Shown here: piece by piece, positions 14,425 to 22,346 of the stretch
Numbering within the stretch: position 1 is the stretch's first letter
How the letters are laid out: every line of letters starts with the position of its first letter
DNA from: JBDIAG01 sp047974565
GTDB lineage: Bacteria > Actinomycetota > Actinomycetes > Actinomycetales > CAWJMD01
Direction of reading: 5' to 3'
Length of the DNA stretch: 64,000 nt
Assembly: GCA_047974565.1 (NCBI GenBank)
Contig: JBKECN010000035.1
Span: 159,814-223,813 of the forward strand
Position numbers and translations under genes: made by a program
Notes under the pieces: model-generated
Seen by the model: only the letters and a program-made list of their open reading frames with translations
Database searches by the model: none
Told to the model about the DNA's origin: nothing

Positions 14425-15030
14425 TCAGCGCAGTGCCTCGATCAGTTCGGCGAACCCGGCGATCTCGGCAATCGCCGACAGCGCGGTGGCCGGGTCGTCG
14501 GGGTTGTCGTTGGCGATCCGCACGAGATCGGCCACGCCGATGCCCAGGTCCAGCAGCAGGCTCGGGTCACCCGCCCACGTGTCGGTCGGCTCCGGGTCGG
14601 GGTCGGCGGCCAGCAGGCTGCCTCCGCCCAAAGCCTCCTCCAGGTCGTGCACGGCCTCCTCGTCGTGGGCCTTCTGAGCCTCGGAGCGCTCGTCCTCGGA
14701 CTCCTCCTGCTCGTGGCGGTCATAGGCGTGCACCCCCGCAGGAACCGGCACGTCGACATCGGCAGCCGCACCGAGGATCTCGGCGTAATGCCCTTCGAGC
14801 ACCGCAGCCAGGTCGGACACGAAGACCGCAGCCGGCTCGTCGCCATCCACCCGGACGATGCCGAACCAGCCGTCCTCGCGTTCGATGATGGCCAGCGCCG
14901 GGTGGTCGCCGTCGCTGACCTCGCGCATCAACTCGGCGAGGTCGTCCAGGCTCGAGCACTCCTCGACATCGACATCCTTCGCACGCCACAGCGATCCGTC
15001 CGAGGCGAGCACGGCAGTGAAGAACGACAC
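14425..15030 (-). CDS. tRNA adenosine deaminase-associated protein
   Basis: A 201-residue acidic protein from GTG 15030 (MSFFTAVLASDGSLWRAKDVDVE). The N-terminal part has the conserved core with SLDDLAELMREVSDGDHPAL and IIEREDGWFGIVRVDG. A Glu/Asp-rich hinge (HEQEESEDERSEAQKAHDEE) follows, then a helical C-terminal domain (GDPSLLLDLGIGVADLVRIA). Proteins of this family are found directly beside tadA in actinomycetes and are named for that, but their biochemical job is unknown. It precedes tadA with 44 bases between. A longer in-frame start to 15162 exists, but the extra residues look non-coding. Confidence 0.85.
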   Translation of the reverse strand: MSFFTAVLASDGSLWRAKDVDVEECSSLDDLAELMREVSDGDHPALAIIEREDGWFGIVRVDGDEPAAVFVSDLAAVLEGHYAEILGAAADVDVPVPAGVHAYDRHEQEESEDERSEAQKAHDEEAVHDLEEALGGGSLLAADPDPEPTDTWAGDPSLLLDLGIGVADLVRIANDNPDDPATALSAIAEIAGFAELIEALR

Positions 15031-15043
15031 GAGTTCATCTTGG

Positions 15044-15085
15044 CAGTTGCCACCGGCGACGGCACGATCGGCACTGTGGCAACTG
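15044..15085. promoter_or_regulatory. Inverted repeat between the tadA unit and upp
   Basis: Perfect 10-base arms CAGTTGCCAC (15044-15053) and GTGGCAACTG (15076-15085) stand 14 bases upstream of the GTG of the TadA-associated gene in a divergent promoter region. It may be an operator or a leader hairpin. The rest of 15086-15329 shows no gene. Confidence 0.35.
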
Positions 15086-15329
15086 GGGGAATCCCACCCG
15101 GCCGTACCCTCCAGCCTGGCGTTCCGGGCGCTGTTGCCGACCCTCGGGTCCACTATCGTCACCTACCGTGCCCAGCAGGCTGGCCGGTGCCACGCGACGC
15201 CGAACCGGATCGACCGGGTGCCCGCCTCACCTGGCCGGCTCACCTGCGCGGTGGGCACGAGACGAATCCGGCCGGTGCCGGCCCCGCCCGACCCGTGGCC
15301 CCGACGGGCCCCTTCACCGAGGAGCTCCG

Positions 15330-15968
15330 ATGCGTGTTCACGTCGCCGATCACCCGCTGATCGCCCACAAGCTCACCTACCTGCGCGACAAGGACACCGA
15401 CTCGCCCACCTTCCGCCGGCTCGCGGAGGAACTCATGACGCTCCTGGCCTATGAGGCGACCAGGGACGTGCGGGTGGAGCCGAAACCCATCCAGACGCCG
15501 GTCGCGCCCACCATCGGCATCCGGCTGTCGACCCCGCGGCCGATCATCGTGCCGATCCTGCGAGCCGGGCTGGGCATGCTCGAGGGCATGGTGCGACTGC
15601 TGCCGAGCGCGGAGGTCGGCTTCCTCGGGCTGGTCCGGGACGAGCACACCCTCGAAGTGTCCACGTACGCCAACCGGCTGCCCGAGTCGCTGGCCGGGCG
15701 GCAGGCCTTCGCCATCGATCCGATGCTCGCCACCGGCCACTCCCTGGTCATCGCGGTGCGCTACCTGCTGGCCAAGGGCGCGGACGAGGTGACCGCGGTC
15801 TGCCTGATCGCCGCGCCCGAGGGCCTGGCCCACCTCGAGGCGGAGATCGGGCCGGACGCCCCGCTCACCCTGGTGGTGGGCGCCGTCGACGAACGGCTCA
15901 ACGAGAACGGCTACATCGTCCCGGGGCTGGGCGACGCCGGCGACCGTCTCTACGGTGTCGTTCAGTGA
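15330..15968 (+). CDS. upp: Uracil phosphoribosyltransferase
   Basis: A 212-residue enzyme that salvages uracil, making UMP from uracil and PRPP. Seen: PIIVPILRAGLGMLEGM, FLGLVRDEHTLE, the PRPP loop AIDPMLATGHSL (where GG is more usual in ATGGS), and the uracil-binding C-terminus DERLNENGYIVPGLGDAGDR. The length matches the family (about 210). ATG 15330 follows CGAGGAGCTCC. It is divergent from the tadA pair, a common actinobacterial arrangement. Confidence 0.95.
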   Translation: MRVHVADHPLIAHKLTYLRDKDTDSPTFRRLAEELMTLLAYEATRDVRVEPKPIQTPVAPTIGIRLSTPRPIIVPILRAGLGMLEGMVRLLPSAEVGFLGLVRDEHTLEVSTYANRLPESLAGRQAFAIDPMLATGHSLVIAVRYLLAKGADEVTAVCLIAAPEGLAHLEAEIGPDAPLTLVVGAVDERLNENGYIVPGLGDAGDRLYGVVQ

Positions 15969-16154
15969 TCAGCGCTCCCAAGTACTGTCTTCACATCGGC
16001 AAACTCTACTATTTCGCCTATTTCTGATTTTCATCACTTCAATCACTTCAGACACACAGATAACTTTGGTACCGTGGGCAACGCGTGTATCATGATCGCG
16101 TCCGATGATTTCCGTGATGCCACGCGACCAACCGCAGCGAGAAAGGGGGCCAGG

Positions 16155-16328
16155 ATGGGGCCGAGAGCCAAGAAGTACCTCATCTGGTTCCTCGTCATCT
16201 TCTTCGTGTACGCCATCTTCCGAGATCCACAGTCGGCGGCCGGCCTGGTGGGTGGAGCCGTCGACGGCATAGTCGGGCTGCTGCGCGGTGTCGGGCAGTT
16301 CTTCGACGCCCTGCTGGCCCGCACCTGA
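16155..16328 (+). CDS. Small single-pass membrane protein
   Basis: A 57-residue protein: a basic start (MGPRAKKY), one hydrophobic helix LIWFLVIFFVYAIF, then a Gly/Val-rich second segment (AGLVGGAVDGIVGLLRGVG) that may be a weak helix or amphipathic. ATG 16155 follows AAAGGGGGCCAGG. The stop comes three bases before the start of the PH-domain membrane protein, so they are surely co-transcribed and perhaps functionally linked. The upstream stretch 15969-16150 is unusually AT-rich and includes TATCAT, which may be the -10 of this unit. Confidence 0.75.
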   Translation: MGPRAKKYLIWFLVIFFVYAIFRDPQSAAGLVGGAVDGIVGLLRGVGQFFDALLART

Positions 16329-16330
16329 CG

Positions 16331-17191
16331 ATGCCCGCGCGTCACGACCCGCTGCCCCGGGTCGTCCGCCGCATCCTCACCAAGAAGGAACGGGTGCTCA
16401 GTTCCACCCGCCGGCACTGGGCCTGGCTCCTGGGGCCGGCGGCCACCCTGCTCGCTGGGACGCTCCTAGCCGTCTGGTTCTCCAGTTCCTTCCCCGACAC
16501 CGCTCCGCTGCCGAACCTGCTGTGGTTGGCCTGGCTGTTGCTGGTGGCCCGTACCCTGTGGCGCTGCTTCGTGTGGACCCGGAACTCGTTCGTCGTCACC
16601 TCCGAGCGCTTCCTACTGGTGACCGGCAACCTCACTCTCACCATCGCCCAACTCCCCTTGGCCTTCGGCAAGGACATCACCCTGCGCCAGAGCCTGCTGG
16701 GCCAACGCCTGGGCTACGGCGAGTTCGTCCTGGAGACCGCGCCGAAGGATCACCTGCTCCGCGACGTCACCTGGGTGCCCGACTGTGAACGCCTGCACCG
16801 ACGCATCTCACTGCTGATGCAGGGCGACGGGCTCGACTCCGACGGCTACACCGACGTCGTCGTGCCTGGCTACGACGACAACCGGATCGTCTTCGTCGAC
16901 GAGTCCAGCCGCAGCGCACCCGAGCGCGTCGAGCGGGCCGCCGGCGCCGGGTTACCTGGCGTCTCCACCGGCACCCGGGGCCCGGGCCTGCTCTCCCTGT
17001 GGCGCGGCGTGCGCTCCACCCTGCCGAGCCGAGAGCACCCTCAGGAGGGCACCGGCAGACGGGTCCGCGGGCTGCCGATCCCCCGGATCCCGTGGCGGCG
17101 GCGCCACCACAAGCAGGCCGGCGACTCCACCCCGGCGCGCCCCGCCGGGGCCCGGCAGTCCTCGCTGCCCAATGTCATCCGCAGGCTCTGA
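16331..17191 (+). CDS. Bacterial PH-domain membrane protein
   Basis: A 286-residue protein. Two membrane segments occur near residues 30-50 (WAWLLGPAATLLAGTLLAVWF) and 62-75, followed by a bacterial PH-like domain (NSFVVTSERFLLVTGNLTLT, IAQLPLAFGKDITLRQSLLG, LGYGEFVLETAP). The last 90 residues are basic, Arg/Pro-rich and probably disordered. Such proteins are membrane anchored with unclear roles. Translation is likely coupled to the preceding 57-residue gene. Confidence 0.8.
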   Translation: MPARHDPLPRVVRRILTKKERVLSSTRRHWAWLLGPAATLLAGTLLAVWFSSSFPDTAPLPNLLWLAWLLLVARTLWRCFVWTRNSFVVTSERFLLVTGNLTLTIAQLPLAFGKDITLRQSLLGQRLGYGEFVLETAPKDHLLRDVTWVPDCERLHRRISLLMQGDGLDSDGYTDVVVPGYDDNRIVFVDESSRSAPERVERAAGAGLPGVSTGTRGPGLLSLWRGVRSTLPSREHPQEGTGRRVRGLPIPRIPWRRRHHKQAGDSTPARPAGARQSSLPNVIRRL

Positions 17192-17236
17192 ACCGGCCAG
17201 ACTCTGATCGGTGAGCCGGGTCACACCACCCAGTGA

Positions 17237-17266
17237 TTGACATACCGATCACACGTCTGGTTTAGT
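17237..17266 (+). promoter_or_regulatory. Promoter of the phasin-like gene
   Basis: A consensus -35 hexamer TTGACA (17237-17242) is followed after 18 bases by TTTAGT (17261-17266), with TAGTTA one step on as an alternative. This is one of the few near-consensus sigma-70 promoters in the window and suggests high expression. Confidence 0.6.
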
Positions 17267-17339
17267 TAATGCATCGGGTCGGAGCCCCCGCCGGCCCACC
17301 AGGAGCAACCCGCTCGCCACATCACACCAAGGAGTTGAC

Positions 17340-17630
17340 ATGTCGCAGTTCGTCGAGATGGCCGCCAAGATCCAGGAGCAGCAGGTCGCCGCGGTGAAGC
17401 AGTCCCAGGACGCCTTCCTCAAGTACATCGAGACCGTTTCCAGCAACGCTCCGGCCTCCCCCGAGGTCGAGGTTCCCGAGCAGGTGCAGGAGGCCCTCAA
17501 GCCCGCGTACGAGTTCTTCGGCACCCCCGACGAGGTGCAGTCCTTCCTCGCCGAGGCCACCAAGACCTGGACCCAGCTCGGTCAGGACTTCCAGAACGCC
17601 GTGGTCGCGCAGCTGACCAAGGACGCCTGA
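17340..17630 (+). CDS. Small helical, phasin-like protein
   Basis: A 96-residue, almost fully helical protein: FVEMAAKIQEQQVAAVKQSQ, DAFLKYIETVSSN, a Pro-Glu hinge (ASPEVEVPEQ), then AYEFFGTPDEVQSFLAEATK and WTQLGQDFQNAVVAQL. Amphipathic helices joined by a Pro-rich hinge, and regular Gln and Phe/Trp positions, are like phasins, the coat proteins of polyester or lipid granules. No signal peptide. It stands alone between a good promoter and a perfect terminator, so it is an abundant-protein gene. The phasin idea rests on composition only. Confidence 0.65.
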   Translation: MSQFVEMAAKIQEQQVAAVKQSQDAFLKYIETVSSNAPASPEVEVPEQVQEALKPAYEFFGTPDEVQSFLAEATKTWTQLGQDFQNAVVAQLTKDA

Positions 17631-17678
17631 ACTTCCGTCTACTGCTGAGCCCGGCTTCGGGCCTGACATCGCAGTCCC

Positions 17679-17710
17679 GACAGGGGCCGACCAACCGGTC
17701 GGCCCCTGTC
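17679..17710 (+). terminator. Perfect 14-bp hairpin terminator
   Basis: Arms at 17679-17692 and 17697-17710 (GACAGGGGCCGACC and its complement) enclose AACC. It lies between the convergent phasin-like and acyltransferase genes and could serve both. Confidence 0.85.
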
Positions 17711-17717
17711 GACGTCT

Positions 17718-18515
17718 TCAGGATCCGCCCCCCGAGGATGGCGCACGCCCATGCTTGGCCTCCCAGGCGGCCCGGCGGCGGGCTGCCGCCTCGGCATCGA
17801 GCACGGCGGCCTGCTCCGGGGTGGGCGCGGTGCCACCCAGATGAGCCGGCAGATACCACGCCTGCGGGCCGGGGTTGGCGGTGTCCGGATGCGTCGCCTG
17901 CAGGTGCGAGAGCATCTCCTGCAAGGTGGTGCGCAGCGCCTCGCTGGCCAGATCCATGTCGTCGCGCTTGCCCACCGTCATCGGCTCACCCACCGCGATC
18001 TGGATGGTCGTGCCCCGGGCGAAGGTGAGCCGTCGCCCCTTCGCCCACAGCTTGTGGGTGCCCCACAGCGACACGGGCATCAGCGGCACCTTGGCCGCGG
18101 CAGCCATCCTGGCCGCTCCGGACTTGATCTCCTTGACGGTGAAGGACCGCGAAGTGGTGGCTTCGGGGAACAGCCCGACGATCTCGCCGTCCTTGAGGGC
18201 GCGCAGCGCGTGCCGGAAGGATGCGGACCCGGCCTCCCGGTCGACCGGGATGTGGTGCATGCCCCGCATCAACGGGCCGGCGATCTTATTCTCGAAGATC
18301 ACCTCCTTGGCCATGAACCGGGTGAGGCGGCCCTGCGCCTCGTAGGGCGGCAGACCGGCGAAGATGAAATCCAGGTAGCTGACGTGATTGGCGGCCAGCA
18401 CCACACCGCCGCTGGCCGGGACGTGCTCCAGACCCGTCATCTCGATGGTGAGATCCAGCGCCCTGAACATCAGCTTGCACGCCTTGATCACCGGCGGGTA
18501 CACCCGTTCTGCCAC
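17718..18515 (-). CDS. 1-acyl-glycerol-3-phosphate acyltransferase family (PlsC-like)
   Basis: A 265-residue membrane-associated acyltransferase. The HX4D catalytic motif is NHVSYLDF, followed by FMAKEVIFENKIAGPLMRGM, the glycerol-phosphate-binding FPEATTSRSF (FPEGTRS in most relatives) and PLMPVSLWGTHKLW. The family acylates the sn-2 position of lysophosphatidate in phospholipid synthesis. The C-terminal 40 residues are Ala/Arg-rich. GTG 18515 is chosen for GGAAGGA eight bases before it, and upstream codons look non-coding. It may be one of several paralogues with other acyl acceptors. Confidence 0.88.
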   Translation of the reverse strand: MAERVYPPVIKACKLMFRALDLTIEMTGLEHVPASGGVVLAANHVSYLDFIFAGLPPYEAQGRLTRFMAKEVIFENKIAGPLMRGMHHIPVDREAGSASFRHALRALKDGEIVGLFPEATTSRSFTVKEIKSGAARMAAAAKVPLMPVSLWGTHKLWAKGRRLTFARGTTIQIAVGEPMTVGKRDDMDLASEALRTTLQEMLSHLQATHPDTANPGPQAWYLPAHLGGTAPTPEQAAVLDAEAAARRRAAWEAKHGRAPSSGGGS

Positions 18516-18618
18516 GAACGCTTCCTTCCGCAAATCGCCCCTGACCTCTCGCCAGGCGCGCTGACCCGACCCCCGCGCTGGGCCGAAGACTACGGGGTCG
18601 GCGCTGGTGCGTGCACCG

Positions 18619-19377
18619 TCATCGGTCCGGACGCTGCCGCCGGGGCGTGCGCCTGGGGGCATATCGCTCCAGGTGCACCGTCCCATCAGGCCAGGCCACG
18701 GTCGCATCCTCGACCGCGTCGAGCAACGACTCCGGCCCACAACTGAAGACATGCGCTCCGGCTCGCGGGGTCTCCAGTTCTTCCAATGGCAGCACCCCGA
18801 ACTCCGGTTCCGGCAGCACCCGCAGCTGAGCCCGCTGCGGGCTGTCTGCGGCCAGGGCCCGCAGTTCGGGCAGGAAAGGCATCGACTCGCGGTCGCGTCC
18901 CCCGTAGAGCAGCTCCCAGGGAACCTGTCGGCGGCTTGCCTCGATCGCCATCGGCAGCAACGGGGTGATCCCGATCCCGCCCGCGACAAAGACATAGCTG
19001 TCGGCGGCATGCATCGGGAAGTTGTTGCGGGGCAACCGGATCTGGACCGTCGACCCGACCTGCAGGTGGTCCCCGATCCAGTGCGAGCCGCTGGTCGCGT
19101 CGTCCTCCAGGCGGATCGCCAGCTCGTATCGATCCCGGACCGCGGGGTCTGCGGTGAGCGAGTAGTAGCGAAGGCTGACCGCACCTGCCAACTCCATGAC
19201 GATGGCGATGTGCGCACCCGGCTGCCAGGCCGGCAGCGGACTGTCGTCCTGATGACCCAGCCACAGCCGGACGATCCCCGCAGGGGCGTCCAATCGTCGA
19301 CGGACGTGGAGTTGCAATTCCGCGGCACCACCGACGATCCCACCGGTGCTCGGTGTCGCATCGGGGGAGGTACTCAC
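18619..19377 (-). CDS. Phthalate-dioxygenase-reductase-like flavoprotein lacking its ferredoxin domain
   Basis: A 252-residue oxidoreductase. A flavin-binding barrel has LRYYSLTADP (the RxYS flavin motif). The NAD(P)H domain begins YVFVAGGIGITPLLPMA and ends VFSCGPESLLDAV. Family members of about 320 residues then carry a plant-type [2Fe-2S] domain. Here the protein stops in the linker with a basic tail (YAPRRTPRRQRPDR), and only about 100 bases remain before the next gene, so the iron-sulphur domain is truly missing. It must pass electrons to a separate ferredoxin or act directly. It follows purD with 47 bases between, which is not an obvious functional link. Confidence 0.82.
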   Translation of the reverse strand: MSTSPDATPSTGGIVGGAAELQLHVRRRLDAPAGIVRLWLGHQDDSPLPAWQPGAHIAIVMELAGAVSLRYYSLTADPAVRDRYELAIRLEDDATSGSHWIGDHLQVGSTVQIRLPRNNFPMHAADSYVFVAGGIGITPLLPMAIEASRRQVPWELLYGGRDRESMPFLPELRALAADSPQRAQLRVLPEPEFGVLPLEELETPRAGAHVFSCGPESLLDAVEDATVAWPDGTVHLERYAPRRTPRRQRPDR

Positions 19378-19424
19378 GTGCCGGCCAGCTCAGCCGAAGA
19401 CAACCCTGCCATGCCGACCCGCGA

Positions 19425-20693
19425 TCAAGCGCTCACCGCGGCCGCGATGTCGTCGCGACGCTGGTGCCCGGACAGTTCGACGAGGTCGGCGGCGGCGTAG
19501 GCGGTGGCCCGCGCGCTGCGCAGGTCCGAGCCCAGACCGACCACGGACAGCACGCGACCGCCGGCCGAGACCACCTCGTCGCTGCCGGGAGACGGGCCCG
19601 CCGCAGTGCCGGCATGCAGGACCTGAACGTCGTCCAGGGCCTGTGCCTGGGGTAGCCCGCCGATCGGATCCCCGGTGCGGATCGTGCCGGGATAACCCGC
19701 GGCCGCGATGACCACCGTGACAGCCGCCTCCTCGCGCCAGCGCAGCGGCTCCACTTCGTCCAGTCGGCCGATCGCAGCGGCCTGCAGCAGTTGTCCCAGC
19801 GGGGTACGCAGCCGGGCCAGCACCACCTGGGTCTCCGGGTCGCCGAATCGGACGTTGAACTCGACCACTCGCAGGCCCCGCGCGGTCAGCGCCAGGCCGC
19901 AGTACAACAACCCACTGAAGGGGGTGCCGCGCCTGGCCATCTCGGTGATGACCGGCCGCGCCACCCGGTCGAGAACCTGCTCGGTGAGGTCGGGCGGCGC
20001 CCACGGCAACGGCGAATAGGCACCCATCCCGCCGGTGTTCGGGCCCTGGTCACCGTCCTGGAGTCGCTTGAAATCCTGCGCCGGGGCGAGCGGCACCACG
20101 GTGGTTCCGTCGGTGATGCAGAACAGGGAGATCTCCGGGCCGTCCAGGTACTCCTCGATCACCACCGCACCATCGGGCTTGGCCAGGCACGCGAGCGCAT
20201 GATCGACGGCGGCCTGCCGATCGTCGGTGACCACGACCCCCTTGCCGGCGGCCAGGCCGTCCTCCTTGACGACGAAGGGCGGGCCGAAGGCGTCCAGCGC
20301 GGCCTCGACCTGATCCGGGGTGGTGGCCAGATGCGCCATCGCGGTCGGCACCTCGGCCGCCGCCATCACGTCCTTGGCGAAGGCCTTGCTGGCCTCGAGC
20401 CGGGCGGCCGCGGCGGACGGTCCGAAACAGGCGATACCGGCCTCGCGGCAGGCGTCCGCCACTCCGGCGACCAGGGGTGCCTCCGGGCCGACGACGACGA
20501 GGTCCACTCCCTGCGCCCGAGCCAGGTCCGCGACCGCACTCGGGTCGTCTGCCGCCACCGGCAGGCAGGTGGCCAGCTGGGCGATGCCCGGATTGCCGGG
20601 GGCGGCCAGCAGCGTCGTCACCTCACCGTCCTGGGACAGCGCACGGACGATGGCGTGTTCGCGAGCACCGGATCCGACGACTAGAACCTTCAC
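19425..20693 (-). CDS. purD: Phosphoribosylamine-glycine ligase
   Basis: A 422-residue ATP-grasp enzyme of purine synthesis, joining phosphoribosylamine and glycine to GAR. Start GTG 20693 gives MKVLVVGSGAREHAI, the standard N-terminus. Later come VVVGPEAPLV, KAFAKDVM, VKEDGLAAGKGVVV (ATP-grasp), QDFKRLQDGDQGPNTGGMGA and EFNVRFGDPETQ. Full length, no oddities. purA and purM lie elsewhere in this window. The amidohydrolase operon between purD and purA looks like an addition. Confidence 0.96.
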   Translation of the reverse strand: MKVLVVGSGAREHAIVRALSQDGEVTTLLAAPGNPGIAQLATCLPVAADDPSAVADLARAQGVDLVVVGPEAPLVAGVADACREAGIACFGPSAAAARLEASKAFAKDVMAAAEVPTAMAHLATTPDQVEAALDAFGPPFVVKEDGLAAGKGVVVTDDRQAAVDHALACLAKPDGAVVIEEYLDGPEISLFCITDGTTVVPLAPAQDFKRLQDGDQGPNTGGMGAYSPLPWAPPDLTEQVLDRVARPVITEMARRGTPFSGLLYCGLALTARGLRVVEFNVRFGDPETQVVLARLRTPLGQLLQAAAIGRLDEVEPLRWREEAAVTVVIAAAGYPGTIRTGDPIGGLPQAQALDDVQVLHAGTAAGPSPGSDEVVSAGGRVLSVVGLGSDLRSARATAYAAADLVELSGHQRRDDIAAAVSA

Positions 20694-20755
20694 AGGCCCG
20701 AGCCTAGGGCACCCGCGAACCGGGTCGAGTCCCGCGCCACACAGCACCGAACGGG

Positions 20756-22342
20756 TCAATAGGTGCGCTGACCGCGCCGCCAGGTGCCCAGCACCTCGAT
20801 GCCCGGCAGGTCGCGTGGCCGGGCCATCCGGGGGTCGGCGGACAACCACACCAGATCGGCCTGGGCGCCGGGACGCAGCACCCCGCGCACGCCCTGCGCG
20901 CGGGCCTGCCACGCCACGCCTGTGGTGGCCGCGGCCAGGGCCTGGGTGATCTCGATCCGCTCGCCGGGTTGCCACCCCTGCGCCGGGTGCCCGTCGGGGG
21001 TCTGGCGGGTCACCGCCGTGCGGATCCCGGCCAGCACGTTCGCACTGGTCACCGGCCAGTCGCTGCCGAAGCTGATGGTGGCCCCGGCCTCGAGCACACT
21101 GCGCATCCGGTATTGCAAGGCCCGTTGCGGCCCGAGCCGGGGAAGCGTCAGCTCGCGCATCACTGCGTCCTCGGCAGCCCATAGGGGTTGAAAGCACACG
21201 GTGACCTCGAGTTCGGCGAAGCGTCGCAGGTCTGGCTCGGCGACGAGTTGGGCGTGCGCCAGGGTGATCCGCCGGTGCCTGCCGCGCTGCGTGCGGAGCC
21301 GCTGCGCGGCGTCCAGCGCCATCCGGACGGCGCCGTCCCCGATGGCGTGCAGGTGCAGATCGAAGTCCAGCCGATCGGCGTCCAGGAAGGCCTGGCTCAG
21401 TTGCTGCGATCCCCACACCGGCAGGCCCGCCCCGCAGTCGTCGACGTAGTCCTGGAGCAGATAGGCCGTGTGGTTCTCGATGATCCCGTCCAGGAAGAAC
21501 TTCAGCGTCCGGCAGGTCAACCCCGGCAGGCCCTCGACCTGGTCCCGCAGCCGGGGCAGCTCACCGCGCTGGGCCTGCCAGCGGGCCGGATCCGCGCGCA
21601 GCGCGAGATCCACATCCACCGACAGCACTCCCCGGCGAGCCGCCGCCGACCAGACCGGCAGGTCGGTCGGTTCGACCCAGGCGTCCTGCACCCAGGTGAT
21701 GCCGTGCGAGGCCGCCTGGGCGGTGGCCCACGCCAGCTCGCCGACCGCATCCTCGACCGAGGTCCGCGGCACACGCGAGAGCACCGGATCGGTGGCCCCG
21801 GACTCGATCAGGGTGCCCAGCGGGCTGCCATCCGGGCGGCGGACGATGATGCCGTCCACCGGGTCGGGGGTGTCTTCGTCGAGGCCGGCCAGCCGCAGTG
21901 CCGGGGTGTTGCACCAGATGGTGTGGTAGTCCCAGGCCCGCAGGATCACCGGCCGATCCGGGACGACCGAGTCGAGCCAGCGCGCGTCGAAGTGGCCCTG
22001 GGGTGCCAGCGTGGAGTCGTAGCCGGCGCCCACGATCCAGGCCGCGTCCGGATGGCGCTGCGCCCAGACCCGCACCCGCTCCAGCAGGTCGTCCAACGAG
22101 GTGGCCGAACGAATCTGGGGCCCCGAGTGCTCCCTGCCTGCCAGCAGCAGATGGGCGTGACCGTCCCCGAATGCCGGGCCCAGCCAGCCGCCGGCCAGGT
22201 CCACCCGGGTCGCGTCGTCCGGCACCGGCGTGGCGGGGTCGACGATCCGGTCGCCCTGAACCACCAGCCGGTCGCAGTCCTGGCCCGCGCTGCCGTCCAT
22301 CCCCCAGGCGAGCGTCCCGCGATGAAAGACGGTCACGCCCAT
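20756..22342 (-). CDS. Amidohydrolase (YtcJ-like, metal-dependent)
   Basis: A 528-residue amidohydrolase-3-type enzyme. Metal-binding motifs: GDGHAHLLLAG at about 58-68, FFLDGIIENHTAY, HLHAIGDGAV, ITLAHAQL and SFGSDWPVTSAN near the C-terminal end of the barrel. The family hydrolyses C-N bonds in amides and cyclic amides, but substrates are poorly known. ATG 22342 lies 4 bases after the permease stop with GGAGGT inside the permease end, so it is the third gene of a nitrilase-permease-amidohydrolase operon. The context suggests uptake and stepwise hydrolysis of a nitrogen compound. Confidence 0.85.
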   Translation of the reverse strand: MGVTVFHRGTLAWGMDGSAGQDCDRLVVQGDRIVDPATPVPDDATRVDLAGGWLGPAFGDGHAHLLLAGREHSGPQIRSATSLDDLLERVRVWAQRHPDAAWIVGAGYDSTLAPQGHFDARWLDSVVPDRPVILRAWDYHTIWCNTPALRLAGLDEDTPDPVDGIIVRRPDGSPLGTLIESGATDPVLSRVPRTSVEDAVGELAWATAQAASHGITWVQDAWVEPTDLPVWSAAARRGVLSVDVDLALRADPARWQAQRGELPRLRDQVEGLPGLTCRTLKFFLDGIIENHTAYLLQDYVDDCGAGLPVWGSQQLSQAFLDADRLDFDLHLHAIGDGAVRMALDAAQRLRTQRGRHRRITLAHAQLVAEPDLRRFAELEVTVCFQPLWAAEDAVMRELTLPRLGPQRALQYRMRSVLEAGATISFGSDWPVTSANVLAGIRTAVTRQTPDGHPAQGWQPGERIEITQALAAATTGVAWQARAQGVRGVLRPGAQADLVWLSADPRMARPRDLPGIEVLGTWRRGQRTY

Positions 22343-22346
22343 GGGC

